This document shows positions 8,350 to 19,306 of a stretch of DNA of 64,000 nt, piece by piece. Made by a program: the position numbers and the translations under genes. Source of the DNA: an uncultured Selenomonadaceae bacterium (lineage in GTDB: Bacteria > Bacillota > Negativicutes > Selenomonadales > Selenomonadaceae). How positions within the stretch are numbered: the first letter of the stretch is position 1; every line of letters begins with the position of its first letter. Location: positions 24,947 through 88,946 of the forward strand of contig CALELM010000101.1 of the NCBI GenBank assembly GCA_937902665.1, given 5' to 3'. The notes under the pieces are model-generated. The model did no database searches. It had not been told where the DNA came from and was given only the letters and a program-made list of their open reading frames with translations.

Positions 8350-8495
8350 CGCCATTGTTCAAGAAAATGCCATAAGCATTTTCCCTCCAATTTGCGTTTC
8401 AACGAAGCGGGAGATATGCTCACCGCTTGTTAAAATTTGGCTTCCCCCACTTACAGCAAGCTGTTGAAGAAGGGGACATCTTAGCTTCGTTATAA
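8344..8495. mobile_element. MITE-like element copy C, in tandem with copy B
   Basis: About 152 bp, nearly identical to copy A. It is joined head-to-tail to copy B through one shared CGTTATAACG junction at 8342-8351. The following stretch 8496-8577 has no recognisable feature. Confidence 0.8.
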
Positions 8496-8637
8496 CAAAA
8501 TTTCTTTTTCACCTAAACTTCCCCGCAGCCAAAGTGCAACGCACTGCGCCATAAAAGAAATCCGCAACAGAAAATACTTGAAACCCTCGGCATCTTATGA
8601 AATAATATCCCTAGGAAAAACACTGGGAGGAAAATTT

Positions 8638-8970
8638 ATGTCGAAACAATACAAAAAGCTTCAAAACAAAATACACCCCAAGGAAGAACCAACCGAAAAG
8701 AAAAAGGAAAAACCCGTAGGAAAGGATTATGTCCTGCTCTTTATCATAGTCTTTACGCTTTTCATTCTCTGCGTCAGCTGGGAGCACTTCGATAACATGA
8801 AGCGCATCATGTACCTCTGCCTCACCGCTGCCCTCGGGCTTACCTACGCAGGGCGCCATGCCAAGCTGGACGAAAACCAGCTGCAGCTTGTGAACAGGGC
8901 CAGCTTCGTTACCCTTATGGTTTCCATCGTGCTGTTCCTCGTCAGCTGCTACCACGAATTTTTTGCATAA
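8638..8970 (+). CDS. Small two- or three-helix membrane protein of unknown function
   Basis: The protein has 110 aa. The ATG at 8638 is preceded by GGGAGG at eight bases, which favours it over an upstream in-frame ATG at 8578. A very basic N-terminus rich in K and E (about residues 1-28) is followed by a hydrophobic segment (YVLLFIIVFTLFILCV), a second weaker one (IMYLCLTAALGLTYAG) and a third at the C-terminus (FVTLMVSIVLFLVSCY). I recognise no family. It is one of the few plus-strand genes here, convergent with the DJ-1 gene across a shared terminator. Confidence 0.7.
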   Translation: MSKQYKKLQNKIHPKEEPTEKKKEKPVGKDYVLLFIIVFTLFILCVSWEHFDNMKRIMYLCLTAALGLTYAGRHAKLDENQLQLVNRASFVTLMVSIVLFLVSCYHEFFA

Positions 8971-8983
8971 GAATACCTAAAAA

Positions 8984-9028
8984 GAACGACCGTATCAGAG
9001 CAAAAGCCTCCGATACGGTCGTTCTTTA
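8984..9028. terminator. Bidirectional terminator between convergent genes
   Basis: The stem GAACGACCGTATC/GATACGGTCGTTC is a perfect 13-bp pair flanked by A- and T-rich runs. It lies between the small membrane protein gene (plus) and the DJ-1 gene (minus). Confidence 0.85.
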
Positions 9029-9032
9029 TTCC

Positions 9033-9581
9033 TCACTTGCTGTATTGCGCATCAGCCGCCACCTTGTCGGCTGCATCCTTTCCGCAAAGCACCTCAATCA
9101 TCTTGAGCGCAAACAAGAGCGAAGTTGCCGGTCCCTTGGAGGTAATAACCTTGCCATCAACCACAACGGGATCCGAAACCGAGATTCCTCCGGCAAGCCC
9201 ATCCTCCATGCCCGGATAGCAGACACACCTGCGTCCCTTTAAAAACCCTAGTCCGCCAAAAATGACCGGCGAAGCACAGATGGCAGCAACCCATTTTTCC
9301 TCTTGATAGAATTTCTTTAAAAGGCTTGCAACGGCTTCCGACGACTTTAGGTTCTGCATGCCGACACCACCGCCCGGAAGAACTGCGATATCATATTCGT
9401 CCTCATTCACATCCTTCAAGAGCGCATCTGCCTTGACGCTGATTCGATGCCCGCCCTCTACCATTCTTTCCTCGTGAATGGATGCCGTCGTCACCTCAAT
9501 ACCTGCACGCCGCAAAAAATCCACCTGCGTAATGCACTCCACTTCCTCAAAACCATTTGCCATAAGCACCAATGCCTTCAT
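9033..9581 (-). CDS. DJ-1/PfpI family protein
   Basis: This protein of about 182 aa has the DJ-1/ThiJ class I glutamine-amidotransferase-like fold: MKALVLMANGFEEVECI (conserved Glu near residue 15), DIAVLPGGGVG, and the nucleophile elbow WVAAICASP with the conserved Cys. The family includes deglycases, chaperone-like and oxidative-stress proteins, and annotated 4-methyl-5-hydroxyethylthiazole kinase-like proteins; sequence alone does not decide among them. I prefer the second ATG at 9581, because GGAG sits eight bases before it, whereas the first ATG (9587) is only two bases from that site. It is probably transcribed alone, after the ATP synthase operon terminator. Confidence 0.85.
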   Translation of the reverse strand: MKALVLMANGFEEVECITQVDFLRRAGIEVTTASIHEERMVEGGHRISVKADALLKDVNEDEYDIAVLPGGGVGMQNLKSSEAVASLLKKFYQEEKWVAAICASPVIFGGLGFLKGRRCVCYPGMEDGLAGGISVSDPVVVDGKVITSKGPATSLLFALKMIEVLCGKDAADKVAADAQYSK

Positions 9582-9605
9582 GACCATTGCTCCTCTCTTC
9601 CTTTT

Positions 9606-9652
9606 GCAAAAACGAGCCCCCGCCCGGCAAAGCCGCGCAAGGACTCGTTCTT
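9606..9652 (-). terminator. Terminator of the ATP synthase operon
   Basis: On the minus strand AACGAGTCC...GGGCTCGTT forms a GC-rich stem followed directly by a T-run, 15-50 bases after the atpC stop. The opposite strand also has a T-run, so it may work both ways. Confidence 0.75.
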
Positions 9653-9665
9653 TTTCCTAAAAACT

Positions 9666-10100
9666 TTAAGCATCAAAACCCGTGCCAGCCGCATTCAAGC
9701 GAGCCATTGCTCTTTTCAGTGCAGCCTCTGCACGAGCCATATCAATGTCCTTTCCTTCCGGTGTCCCTTGATGGAAAAGACCGATACGCTCCTTTGCACG
9801 TTGGTACGCCTGCTTGGCACGATTGACATCAATATCCACCGGCTGCTCCGCCGCACTGGCAAGAACGGTAATCTTCTCCGGCGTTACCTCCATGAAGCCG
9901 CCTGCTACTGCAATGAGCTGCTCTTCGGCATCTCCGCCAAGCTTCACCCGCATGACATGCGGTATCAGCCCTGTAACCAACGGTGCATGATGCGGCAGAA
10001 TACCCAGCTCCCCGCCCGTGGAACGGACGATGAGCATTCCGATATCCTTCTGATAAACAACCTTGTCAGGAGAGACAATCTCTAGCTGGATTGTAGCCAT
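9666..10100 (-). CDS. atpC: ATP synthase F1 subunit epsilon
   Basis: The 144-aa protein begins ATIQLEIVSPDKVVY, followed by the typical epsilon beta-sandwich (GELGILPHHAPLVTGLIPHVMRV) and a C-terminal helical hairpin rich in R, A and K. The subunit belongs to the central stalk and inhibits ATP hydrolysis. It is the last gene of the atp operon, four bases after atpD, and is followed by a strong terminator. The length is usual. Confidence 0.95.
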   Translation of the reverse strand: MATIQLEIVSPDKVVYQKDIGMLIVRSTGGELGILPHHAPLVTGLIPHVMRVKLGGDAEEQLIAVAGGFMEVTPEKITVLASAAEQPVDIDVNRAKQAYQRAKERIGLFHQGTPEGKDIDMARAEAALKRAMARLNAAGTGFDA

Positions 10101-10103
10101 GGA

Positions 10104-11537
<1,434 letters not shown>

Positions 11538-12389
11538 CTATTTCAACGCCTCTGCGCCGCCCACGATTTCCGTGATCTCGCGGGTAATGCCAGCCTGACG
11601 TACCTTGTTGTAGTACAGATCGAGCGTTCCAATAAGCTCCTCAGCGTTATCCGTTGCGTTGCTCATTGCATTCATGCGGGAACTCAGCTCACTTGCCGCG
11701 GACTGCAAAAGTGCCGCATAGATTGTCGTGACAATGTACTGCGGAAGAAGATATCCCAAAACTTCCTCGGCGGAAGGCTCATAGATATATTCCGCATGCG
11801 GTCCCTGCGACTCTTTTCCTGCACTCTCAAACGGCAGGAGCTTTACGGACTCCGCCACACAGGAAATAGCCGAAACGAAACGAGTATATATCATACGGAC
11901 TTCCTTGATCTCTCCCGTCTCAAACCGCTGTATGATGTCAGTGGCAATCTTCTGAGCATCCTCATAGCGCGGACGCTCACTGATACCGATGTAATCCTTC
12001 ACGATCCGATAGCCGCGATTCTTGAAATGGTCTCTCGCTTTGCGGCCTACCGTCACAAGCTGCGTCTTTTCCTTGCTTTCGATATGCGCCTTGGTCTCCT
12101 TGAACGCATTGCTCGAATAGGCACCTGCCAGTCCCTTGTCCGCCGCCAAGACGAGGAACAAGGTCTGCCCCTCCTCATGGACCTCCAAAAGCGGATGGGT
12201 GAAATCACCGGCATTTGCCGCAATATCCTGTACCACATGGGCTACCTTTTCCGCATAAGGCTTATTGGCAATGGCTGCTTCCTTTGCGCGGCGCAAGCGG
12301 GACGTTGCAACCATGTTCATTGCGTTCGTGATTTGCTGGATACTTTTTACGCTCTTGATACGCCTGCGTATATCCTGTAAACTAGCCAA
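11538..12389 (-). CDS. atpG: ATP synthase F1 subunit gamma
   Basis: The protein has 283 aa. The N-terminal helix ASLQDIRRRIKSVKSIQQIT and the C-terminal helix ending near YNKVRQAGITREITEIVGG are the two coiled-coil strands of the rotor shaft. The central part has the expected LAADKGLAGAYSS region. It couples c-ring rotation to catalysis in the beta subunits and lies between atpA and atpD in the standard order. Confidence 0.97.
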   Translation of the reverse strand: MASLQDIRRRIKSVKSIQQITNAMNMVATSRLRRAKEAAIANKPYAEKVAHVVQDIAANAGDFTHPLLEVHEEGQTLFLVLAADKGLAGAYSSNAFKETKAHIESKEKTQLVTVGRKARDHFKNRGYRIVKDYIGISERPRYEDAQKIATDIIQRFETGEIKEVRMIYTRFVSAISCVAESVKLLPFESAGKESQGPHAEYIYEPSAEEVLGYLLPQYIVTTIYAALLQSAASELSSRMNAMSNATDNAEELIGTLDLYYNKVRQAGITREITEIVGGAEALK

Positions 12390-12409
12390 ATTGAATCACC
12401 TCGCTGCCC

Positions 12410-13927
12410 TTATGCCATTTTGTAGGTCACGGTTTCCTTGAACTCCTCAATTGCCTTGGAAATCTCTGCTTCCAGTGCATCATCCAGCTTCTTCTGGTCT
12501 GCGATCTTCTGTCCGATCTCTGGATGCTGTGCATGCATGAACTTCACGAAATCGTTCTGGAACACAACCACCTTATCCACTGGAATATCAACGAGGAAGC
12601 CGCGAACTGCCGTAAAGATAACGAGGACCTGATCCTCAACGGAAAGCGGCGAATACTGTGCCTGCTTCAAGGTCTCAACCATGCGGGCACCGCGGTCAAG
12701 CTGTGCCTTCGTGGACTTGTCAAGGTCAGATGCAAACTGGGCAAATGCCGCAAGCTCACGGTACTGCGCCAAATCCAGACGCATGGTTCCTGCTACCTGC
12801 TTCATTGCCTTGATCTGGGCGGAACCACCAACACGGGATACCGAAAGGCCGACATTGATAGCCGGACGAATACCTGAATTGAAGGCACCCGTTTCCAGCA
12901 TGATCTGACCATCCGTGATGGAAATAACATTGGTCGGAATATAAGCAGAAAGGTCACCTGCCAGAGTTTCAATGACCGGCAGTGCCGTGATGGAACCAGC
13001 CCCCAAATCGTCGGAAAGCTTTGCCGCACGTTCCAGCAAGCGGGAGTGCAAATAAAACACATCGCCCGGATATGCCTCACGTCCCGGCGGCCTGCGCAGG
13101 AGCAAGGACATTGCACGATAAGCAGCAGCATGCTTCGTCAAATCGTCATAAATGCACAGGCAGTGCCCACCCTTGTACATGAAGTACTCAGCCATGGATA
13201 CGCCTGCATACGGCGCAAGATACTGGAGAGGCGCACTGTCGGCAGCTGTTGCAGCCACGACAATGGAATACTCCATAGCACCATTGTCCTCCAATGTCTT
13301 TACTACACGGGCTACCGTAGATGCCTTTTGGCCGATTGCCACATAAACACAAATACAGTTCTGCCCCTTCTGGTTCAGGATTGTATCAACGGCAATCGCC
13401 GTCTTTCCTGTGCCACGGTCGCCGATGATAAGCTCACGCTGTCCGCGTCCGATAGGAACGAGGGCATCGATTGCCTTCAAGCCTGTCTGCAAAGGCTCGT
13501 GAACGGACTTGCGGTCAGCAATTCCCGGAGCCTTGAACTCGATTGGGCGGGACTCTGTCGTATTGATAGGGCCCTTGCCATCGATTGGACGGCCAAGCGC
13601 ATCTACGACACGTCCGATCATGGCTTCGCCAACCGGCACCTGCATGATCCTGCCCGTGCGCTTAACGGTATCTCCTTCCTTGATCTCCGAATCCCTACCA
13701 AGGATAACGGCACCAACATTGTCCTGCTCAAGGTTCAGGACCAAACCATATATATCGTTACCGAAATCAAGAAGCTCTCCAGCCATTGCCTTGTCCAGCC
13801 CATGCACATGGGCGATACCATCACCGATTTCGATAACCGTGCCAACGTCATCAACGTTCAGATCAACATTGTAATTCTTAATCTGTTCCTTGATGATGGC
13901 AGTGATTTCTTCCGGATTCATTTTCAT
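12410..13927 (-). CDS. atpA: ATP synthase F1 subunit alpha
   Basis: The 505-aa non-catalytic nucleotide-binding subunit has P-loop [16 protein letters not shown], and the [30 protein letters not shown] signature region. It alternates with beta in the F1 hexamer. ATG 13927 and a second ATG two codons later are both possible; the first has GGGGTG ten bases upstream. Confidence 0.98.
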   Translation of the reverse strand: MKMNPEEITAIIKEQIKNYNVDLNVDDVGTVIEIGDGIAHVHGLDKAMAGELLDFGNDIYGLVLNLEQDNVGAVILGRDSEIKEGDTVKRTGRIMQVPVGEAMIGRVVDALGRPIDGKGPINTTESRPIEFKAPGIADRKSVHEPLQTGLKAIDALVPIGRGQRELIIGDRGTGKTAIAVDTILNQKGQNCICVYVAIGQKASTVARVVKTLEDNGAMEYSIVVAATAADSAPLQYLAPYAGVSMAEYFMYKGGHCLCIYDDLTKHAAAYRAMSLLLRRPPGREAYPGDVFYLHSRLLERAAKLSDDLGAGSITALPVIETLAGDLSAYIPTNVISITDGQIMLETGAFNSGIRPAINVGLSVSRVGGSAQIKAMKQVAGTMRLDLAQYRELAAFAQFASDLDKSTKAQLDRGARMVETLKQAQYSPLSVEDQVLVIFTAVRGFLVDIPVDKVVVFQNDFVKFMHAQHPEIGQKIADQKKLDDALEAEISKAIEEFKETVTYKMA

Positions 13928-13947
13928 ACTTCGCTGTCACCCCAATT

Positions 13948-14490
13948 TCACTTGTTTGCCATCAGTTCTTTGGAAAGAGCTGCGAGACGGCCCTGCACAC
14001 TGCCATCGATGCGCTTGTCCCCGATACGGACGACTACGCCGCCGATGATCTTCTCATCCATGTGCATGCGGAGCTGTACCTTCTTGCCCGTGACGCTCAC
14101 GAGCTTCGCCTTCAGTTTCTCCTGCTGGCTGCCAGTCATCTTCTGCGCTGTTGTAACATCAGCGATAACGATACCCTGTGCCTTGTTGGAAAGTGCACGG
14201 TACTCTGCTTCGATAGCCTCCAGCAGTCCCATGCGGCGCTTATCGACCAAAAGCAGCAGGAAATGGTATACGGTCGCAGAAAGCTCCTTCTCGAAAAGCT
14301 TTTTCAGAAGCTCCTTCTTTGCCTTCGGCTGCACCTGCGGGTTCTGGAAAAATTCCTTTGCTCCCGGCACCGAAAACAAGTCCTTGCAAATATCCGCAAG
14401 TTCCTTGCCGTATTCCTCCAGCTTTTGATCCTCCTGTGCAATCTCAAAGATCGCCGTGGAATATTTGCGTGCAAGCTGTAGATTTAGCAT
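13948..14490 (-). CDS. atpH: ATP synthase F1 subunit delta
   Basis: The 180-aa peripheral-stalk subunit begins MLNLQLARKYSTAIFEIA and has the conserved C-terminal block IIGGVVVRIGDKRIDGSVQGRL. It joins the b-subunit stalk to the top of F1. Its start overlaps the end of atpF by seven bases, indicating coupled translation. Confidence 0.96.
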   Translation of the reverse strand: MLNLQLARKYSTAIFEIAQEDQKLEEYGKELADICKDLFSVPGAKEFFQNPQVQPKAKKELLKKLFEKELSATVYHFLLLLVDKRRMGLLEAIEAEYRALSNKAQGIVIADVTTAQKMTGSQQEKLKAKLVSVTGKKVQLRMHMDEKIIGGVVVRIGDKRIDGSVQGRLAALSKELMANK

Positions 14491-14987
14491 GGCAGATCAC
14501 CAATCTTGTCCTTATCGAGCTGTTCGATGAATTCACCAATCAGCTGCTCGTTTTCGCCGGCATCGATATTCTTTGCAATAATCTTGCCTGCTGCGGCCAT
14601 CGACAGTGCAACGACCTCTCCCTTGAGCTGCTCAACGGCTCTCGCGCGCTCACGCTGGATTTCCTCCTGCGCCGCCTTCTTCATCTGCTCGATTTCATGT
14701 TTTGTTTCCTGAATGCTTGCATCATGCTCATCGCGAGCAAGCTTTTCAGCCTTGTCAATAATCTCCTGCGCTTTTGCCTGCGCTGCAGTCAGCTTATCCT
14801 GATATTCAGCAAGCGCCTTCTTTGCAGCATCACGATCAGCATCTGCCTTCTCAAGGCTTTCCGCAATCTTGTCCTCACGCGCCTTCAGCATATTTACCAC
14901 TGGCTTGTAAGCGAACGCCCGCAGGAGAACGACGAGGATCAGGAAGTTCAGGATCTGCGCACAAAGTGTCGCATTAATTTCTATCAA
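14484..14987 (-). CDS. atpF: ATP synthase F0 subunit b
   Basis: The 167-aa protein has one N-terminal membrane helix (ATLCAQILNFLILVVLLRAF) followed by a long charged coiled coil, the standard layout of the stator stalk. It lies between atpE and atpH and overlaps atpH. Confidence 0.96.
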   Translation of the reverse strand: MIEINATLCAQILNFLILVVLLRAFAYKPVVNMLKAREDKIAESLEKADADRDAAKKALAEYQDKLTAAQAKAQEIIDKAEKLARDEHDASIQETKHEIEQMKKAAQEEIQRERARAVEQLKGEVVALSMAAAGKIIAKNIDAGENEQLIGEFIEQLDKDKIGDLPC

Positions 14988-15026
14988 TTCCTATGCCCCC
15001 TTTTCTCATACTTACGAAAAACAAGA

Positions 15027-15299
<273 letters not shown>

Positions 15300-15326
15300 T
15301 CATTAAGATTTTTTAAGCTGCTTCCC

Positions 15327-16001
15327 TTACTCCTCGTCTGCGTCCTTCACCGCATTCGAAAGATATGCCATCGAAAGCATCGTGAAAATAAATGCCTGCA
15401 CTCCGCCAATGAAGATACTGAACGCCAGCCAAATTACTGACGGAACCGGCATCCAAATCGGCATAAGCTTCAGCAGGATAATGATGAGAATCTCACCTGC
15501 AAGGATATTGCCGAATAAACGGAATGCCAGCGTAATCGGCTTTGCAACCTCCTCGATCGCATTGATGATCACGAAAACCGGCACTGGCTGGAAGAAATGC
15601 GCAATATAATGCCCACCCTTGTAATAGAGTCCCAGCACATGAACCATGACAATGACCAAAAGGGCAAGCCCCAGCGTGGTGTTCAAGTCATTTGTCGGCG
15701 ATGCCATCGTTGGGATAAGTCCCAGCCAGTTGGATATCAGCAAGAACAGGAACAGCGAAATAATGAGCGGTGCAAGCAATCGCCCACGCTTTCCCATTGT
15801 CACATCGATCTGCGAATGCAGACCTTCGATCACCATCTCCACCACATTCTGCCATCCGGACGGCACCATCTTCAGGTTGCGCGTCGCCAAAACAGCGATG
15901 AGGATAACGACAGCCATCGTAATCCAAGTCATAACCAAGGTCTCCCAGTTGAAGGTCAAGCCGGCAAACTGCACTACTTCACGAACACCGATTTCATGCA
16001 T
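15327..16001 (-). CDS. atpB: ATP synthase F0 subunit a
   Basis: The 224-aa membrane protein has about five hydrophobic helices. It contains the essential stator arginine in ITLAFRLFGNILAGE and the conserved block FIGGVQAFIFTMLSMAYL at the C-terminus. It forms the ion half-channels against the c-ring. It lies between atpI and atpE. Confidence 0.96.
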   Translation of the reverse strand: MHEIGVREVVQFAGLTFNWETLVMTWITMAVVILIAVLATRNLKMVPSGWQNVVEMVIEGLHSQIDVTMGKRGRLLAPLIISLFLFLLISNWLGLIPTMASPTNDLNTTLGLALLVIVMVHVLGLYYKGGHYIAHFFQPVPVFVIINAIEEVAKPITLAFRLFGNILAGEILIIILLKLMPIWMPVPSVIWLAFSIFIGGVQAFIFTMLSMAYLSNAVKDADEE

Positions 16002-16033
16002 AAACCTCTACCTCCTTTACTTTTTGCAGCCTC

Positions 16034-16423
16034 TCAGCTGTCCCCGGAACCGTTCCTGTCCCTGCTTGCCTTCGCCATAAACACCATGAAAAGCACATAA
16101 AAGAGAAGAAAACCGAACGCCGTCATGCTAAAAACCTGCACAGAAATATGAATGGCTGCAAAAAGCACTGCAAAAAGCGCAGACAATCGCAAAACCAATC
16201 CCCAAAGCATTTGCTTTTTCGCACCGCCAGCAGACAGCCCCGCACTTCTCCAAGTGCGATAAACCAGCGTCCAAAGGTAAATCGCCCCCGTAAAATAGCC
16301 CAAAAGCAATGCCCCAATCAGTCCACCTTCCCCCCTCGCAAGGAGCGTGGCAAAAACCATCAAGGCACAAGCCGCAAGACCTATTCCCAAAGGCTTGGCA
16401 ACCAGCAACAAGAACTCCCTCAT
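16034..16423 (-). CDS. atpI: ATP synthase subunit I (AtpI-like)
   Basis: The 129-aa, very hydrophobic protein has four predicted helices (IGLAACALMVFATLLA, LIGALLLGYFTGAIYLW, LRLSALFAVLFAAIHISV, AFGFLLFYVLFMVFMA), the size and layout of AtpI proteins that assist c-ring assembly. It is first in the atp operon. The ATG follows GGAGGAAT closely. The family is poorly conserved, so the call rests partly on position. Confidence 0.8.
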   Translation of the reverse strand: MREFLLLVAKPLGIGLAACALMVFATLLARGEGGLIGALLLGYFTGAIYLWTLVYRTWRSAGLSAGGAKKQMLWGLVLRLSALFAVLFAAIHISVQVFSMTAFGFLLFYVLFMVFMAKASRDRNGSGDS

Positions 16424-16609
16424 ATTCCTCCTCCGACGACAGCAGGTTCACTGCCATCTTCGATTGAATATCAAATTTGGACATAATTACGCCCAGTAAA
16501 TAAAATTCGACACAGAACTAAAATTCCCTTCTTTCTTTTGGGAAATTCCTCGAAAATCTCTATTTTTAGGCAACGCTTGCAAATTCTCCATATCGCAACA
16601 GCAAAAACT

Positions 16610-16652
16610 GAAAAAAGCAGCCACTGCGCAAACGCACAGCAGCCGCTCATTG
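16610..16652 (-). terminator. Terminator after pyruvate kinase
   Basis: On the minus strand GGCTGCTGTGCG and CGCAGTGGCTGCT pair imperfectly around TTTG and are followed by six T. It lies 14 bases past the pyk stop. The remaining sequence up to atpI (16424-16610) is the AT-rich leader of the atp operon, with no promoter I can fix with confidence. Confidence 0.7.
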
Positions 16653-16665
16653 CACCCTTATGCCA

Positions 16666-18078
16666 TCAAATGGAATAGACCCGAATCGCATTGGAATTAT
16701 GCTCACTTACCTTGATTCCGGAGGTAATAATCGTGCAATCACCTTTTTTCAGGTACCCTTTGTCCAGAGCCGCTTCCGTTGCGCTGGAGATCATCTCATG
16801 CACATTGCTCCATTTCTCACCCAGAATAGGATAAACACCCCAACGAAGATTCATCTTGCGAAGCACTCTCTCGTCTGGCGTATATGCCAGAATCGCAGCC
16901 TTCGGGCGGTACTTGGACACGACCTCCGTCGTATAGCCGGACTCCGTAGGCGTAATGATAGCTGCCGCCTCCAGCTCGTAAGCCATCTGTACCGTTGCAT
17001 GAGCCACAGCGCGCGTGCGGGACTTGGAATGTTCAAAGCCCTGCTCCACAAAAAGGCTCTTGTAGGCAAGAGATGCTTCCATACGCTGCGCAATGCGATT
17101 CATCGTAGCCACTGCCTCTGCAGGATAATTGCCGGATGCCGTCTCACCCGAAAGCATAATGGCATCCGTTCCGTCAAGGATCGCATTTCCCACATCAGAA
17201 ACCTCCGCACGGGTCGGGCGCGGATTATCCGTCATGGATTCCAGCATTTGCGTTGCAACGATAACCGGCTTGCCTGCCTTGTTGCACTTCTTGATAATCT
17301 CCTTCTGGATGAGAGGAACATCCTCTGCCGGCACCTCCACGCCAAGATCGCCGCGCGCCACCATGATACCGTCAGACACCTCAAGGATTGCATCAAAATT
17401 CTTGACTCCCTCCAAATTCTCAATCTTCGGAAGGATTTCCATGTGTCCGCCATTCTCCTCGATCAGCTTGCGGATCGCCAAAACATCCTCCGGCCGCTGG
17501 ATAAAAGATGCCGCAACGAAATCCATCCCCTGCTGACAGCCAAAAGCAATATCTCTTGCGTCCTGCTCTGAAACAGGCGGAAGCCCAAGCGGAACGCCGG
17601 GAGCGGCAACTCTTTTTCGCGTACTCATCTTGCCGCTGTTCTGAATCGTTGTCACGATATCCTTTCCCGCAATGGCATCCACCTTCAACGCCACCAACCC
17701 ATCGGACAGAAGCAGCGTATCGCCCGGCTTTACTTCCGTATAAAGCCCCTTGTGGCTGACAGATACATGCGTTACATCCCCCAAGTCATCTGCCTGCGTC
17801 AGTGTAAACTTCTCTCCCTTTTCCAGCATGACCGAGCCATCCTTGAATTCTCCCAGTCGCATCTCAGGACCCTTCGTATCAAGAATGAGGGATATCACCT
17901 TACCGGCTTTTTTTGCTGCTTCCCGAACCATGTTCATGCGCCTGAGATGCTCCTCATGATTCCCATGCGAAAAGTTGAACCGCGCGCAGTTCATGCCATT
18001 TGCTATCAATGCATCCAGCACACCCGGCTTCTCCGTAGAGGGCCCCTGCGTGCAAACAATTTTAGTCTTTTTCAGCAT
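16666..18078 (-). CDS. pyk: Pyruvate kinase
   Basis: The 470-aa protein begins LKKTKIVCTQGPSTEKPG and has the catalytic block ILPKIENLEGVKNFDAIL (Lys and Glu at the active site), MVARGDLGVE and the C-terminal allosteric domain. It converts phosphoenolpyruvate and ADP to pyruvate and ATP. The length matches the bacterial enzyme without the extra C-terminal PEP-utiliser domain. It is transcribed alone from the promoter at 18112-18140 and ends at a terminator. Confidence 0.97.
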   Translation of the reverse strand: MLKKTKIVCTQGPSTEKPGVLDALIANGMNCARFNFSHGNHEEHLRRMNMVREAAKKAGKVISLILDTKGPEMRLGEFKDGSVMLEKGEKFTLTQADDLGDVTHVSVSHKGLYTEVKPGDTLLLSDGLVALKVDAIAGKDIVTTIQNSGKMSTRKRVAAPGVPLGLPPVSEQDARDIAFGCQQGMDFVAASFIQRPEDVLAIRKLIEENGGHMEILPKIENLEGVKNFDAILEVSDGIMVARGDLGVEVPAEDVPLIQKEIIKKCNKAGKPVIVATQMLESMTDNPRPTRAEVSDVGNAILDGTDAIMLSGETASGNYPAEAVATMNRIAQRMEASLAYKSLFVEQGFEHSKSRTRAVAHATVQMAYELEAAAIITPTESGYTTEVVSKYRPKAAILAYTPDERVLRKMNLRWGVYPILGEKWSNVHEMISSATEAALDKGYLKKGDCTIITSGIKVSEHNSNAIRVYSI

Positions 18079-18111
18079 ACATATCCTCCTCTGTTGATCT
18101 ATTCATAATTT

Positions 18112-18140
18112 ATTTTACACTGTTTAAACCTGCAAGTAAA
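18112..18140 (-). promoter_or_regulatory. Promoter of pyruvate kinase
   Basis: On the minus strand TTTACT and TAAAAT are 17 bp apart, about 35 bases before the pyk start. This is a good match to a vegetative sigma promoter. Confidence 0.6.
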
Positions 18141-18179
18141 CAAAACACCCACAATATACAGAAAATTTTCCAAACCTTC

Positions 18180-19064
18180 TCATGATTCCATAACCATCAT
18201 AAAGTTCGACACCAAACCCAAAAGTGTCGAATCTAGCTCCGAATCACAGGCAACAACGTTTGGTATCAGTGAAGTCGCCCTGCGTCTCCTGCACAGCCTT
18301 TCCAAATGCCTTCGGATATTCTCCACAAAATCCTGCCGTGCCGTTACAGCACCGCCAATAACAAAAACCTCGGGATCATAGGTATACTGGACATTGTATA
18401 TGGCCTGCGCCAAATATCCATACATTGATTCAATGGCTTCCATGGCATCATGGTCTCCCGCCTCCATCATCTCAAAAGCTTGATGACTGCTGATAGCATT
18501 CTCAGGCAACCCTTTCTTCAGGGAAAGCTTGCCCGCCACAGCAAACGGAGATGCCACCTCGTCAAGAGTCTCCCCCTCCTCATTCATGACAGCATAGCCA
18601 AATCCTCCGCCATACCGATGAACGCCTGCAATCACCTGCTTGTTCTTCACCATGGCACCGCCAATCCCATGCCCCACAGAAAGATAGACCATGTCCTGAT
18701 AATCCATGCCGGCACCTGCCCAAGCCTCGCCAAGTGCTGCACAATTCGCCGCATTCTCCATGACTACAGGAAGGAGCAATAGGTTTTGCAGATCCCTTCT
18801 GATGTTGAACCCATGAAGATAAGATATTGCCGTACGCCCACTGACAAATCCCGTTTTGTTATCCACGGCACCGGGAAGACTGAACCCAGCCCCGCAAATA
18901 TCATACTGCCCGACAATTTCGCTGGAAAGATCAGAAATGCACTGATAAAAATCCCGCAAACTGTCCGGAGTAGAAAAAGCGCCTTCCCCTGAGATGCAGC
19001 CATCATCCTCCACGACGGCATATCTTATTTTCTTGTAACCCACATCAAATCCCAGAATAGCCAT
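18180..19064 (-). CDS. ROK-family sugar kinase-like protein lacking the zinc motif
   Basis: This protein of about 294 aa has the ATP-binding phosphate-1 motif ILGFDVGYKKIRYAVV, the ROK sugar-site block VVMENAANCAALGEAWAGAG (E-N-A-A-N), VYLSVGHGIGGAMV, and the adenosine motif VFVIGGAV. It lacks the CxCGxxGC zinc motif of most ROK kinases and repressors; only GGFGYAVMNEEG occupies that place. It has no DNA-binding helix-turn-helix, so a kinase is more likely than a repressor; the substrate is unknown. I prefer the ATG at 19064 (GGAGG seven bases upstream). The ATG at 19088 also has a ribosome site. Confidence 0.75.
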   Translation of the reverse strand: MAILGFDVGYKKIRYAVVEDDGCISGEGAFSTPDSLRDFYQCISDLSSEIVGQYDICGAGFSLPGAVDNKTGFVSGRTAISYLHGFNIRRDLQNLLLLPVVMENAANCAALGEAWAGAGMDYQDMVYLSVGHGIGGAMVKNKQVIAGVHRYGGGFGYAVMNEEGETLDEVASPFAVAGKLSLKKGLPENAISSHQAFEMMEAGDHDAMEAIESMYGYLAQAIYNVQYTYDPEVFVIGGAVTARQDFVENIRRHLERLCRRRRATSLIPNVVACDSELDSTLLGLVSNFMMVMES

Positions 19065-19249
19065 ACGGCCGCCTCCATTCTGCGACATGATTTTCTCTCC
19101 CCAAAACACCTTTGGGCGGATTCATCGACAGAGAGCAAAAGCCACGAGAAAAGCCATGTCAGTTAATCTCATCGTAAAAACAAAATCCATCTTTCTTTTG
19201 AAATTCTCCATATACAGCGAAAATCCTTGCAAACATAAAAAGATTTCAA

Positions 19250-19290
19250 TAAAAAAGCTCCTGACAGCAAAGTGTCGGGAGCTTTTCTTA
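19250..19290 (-). terminator. Terminator after the GGGtGRT gene
   Basis: On the minus strand AAGCTCCCGACA and TGTCAGGAGCTT form a stem around CTTTGC, followed by six T, 16 bases after the stop. Confidence 0.85.
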
Positions 19291-19306
19291 CCATGAAAAC
19301 AATACT

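Noticed and set aside
16128..16484. Minus-strand frame starting MSKFDIQSKMAVN upstream of atpI
   Set aside because: It overlaps atpI in another frame for most of its length, has no good ribosome site, and its later part looks like a shifted membrane protein. Only its first codons could be a leader.
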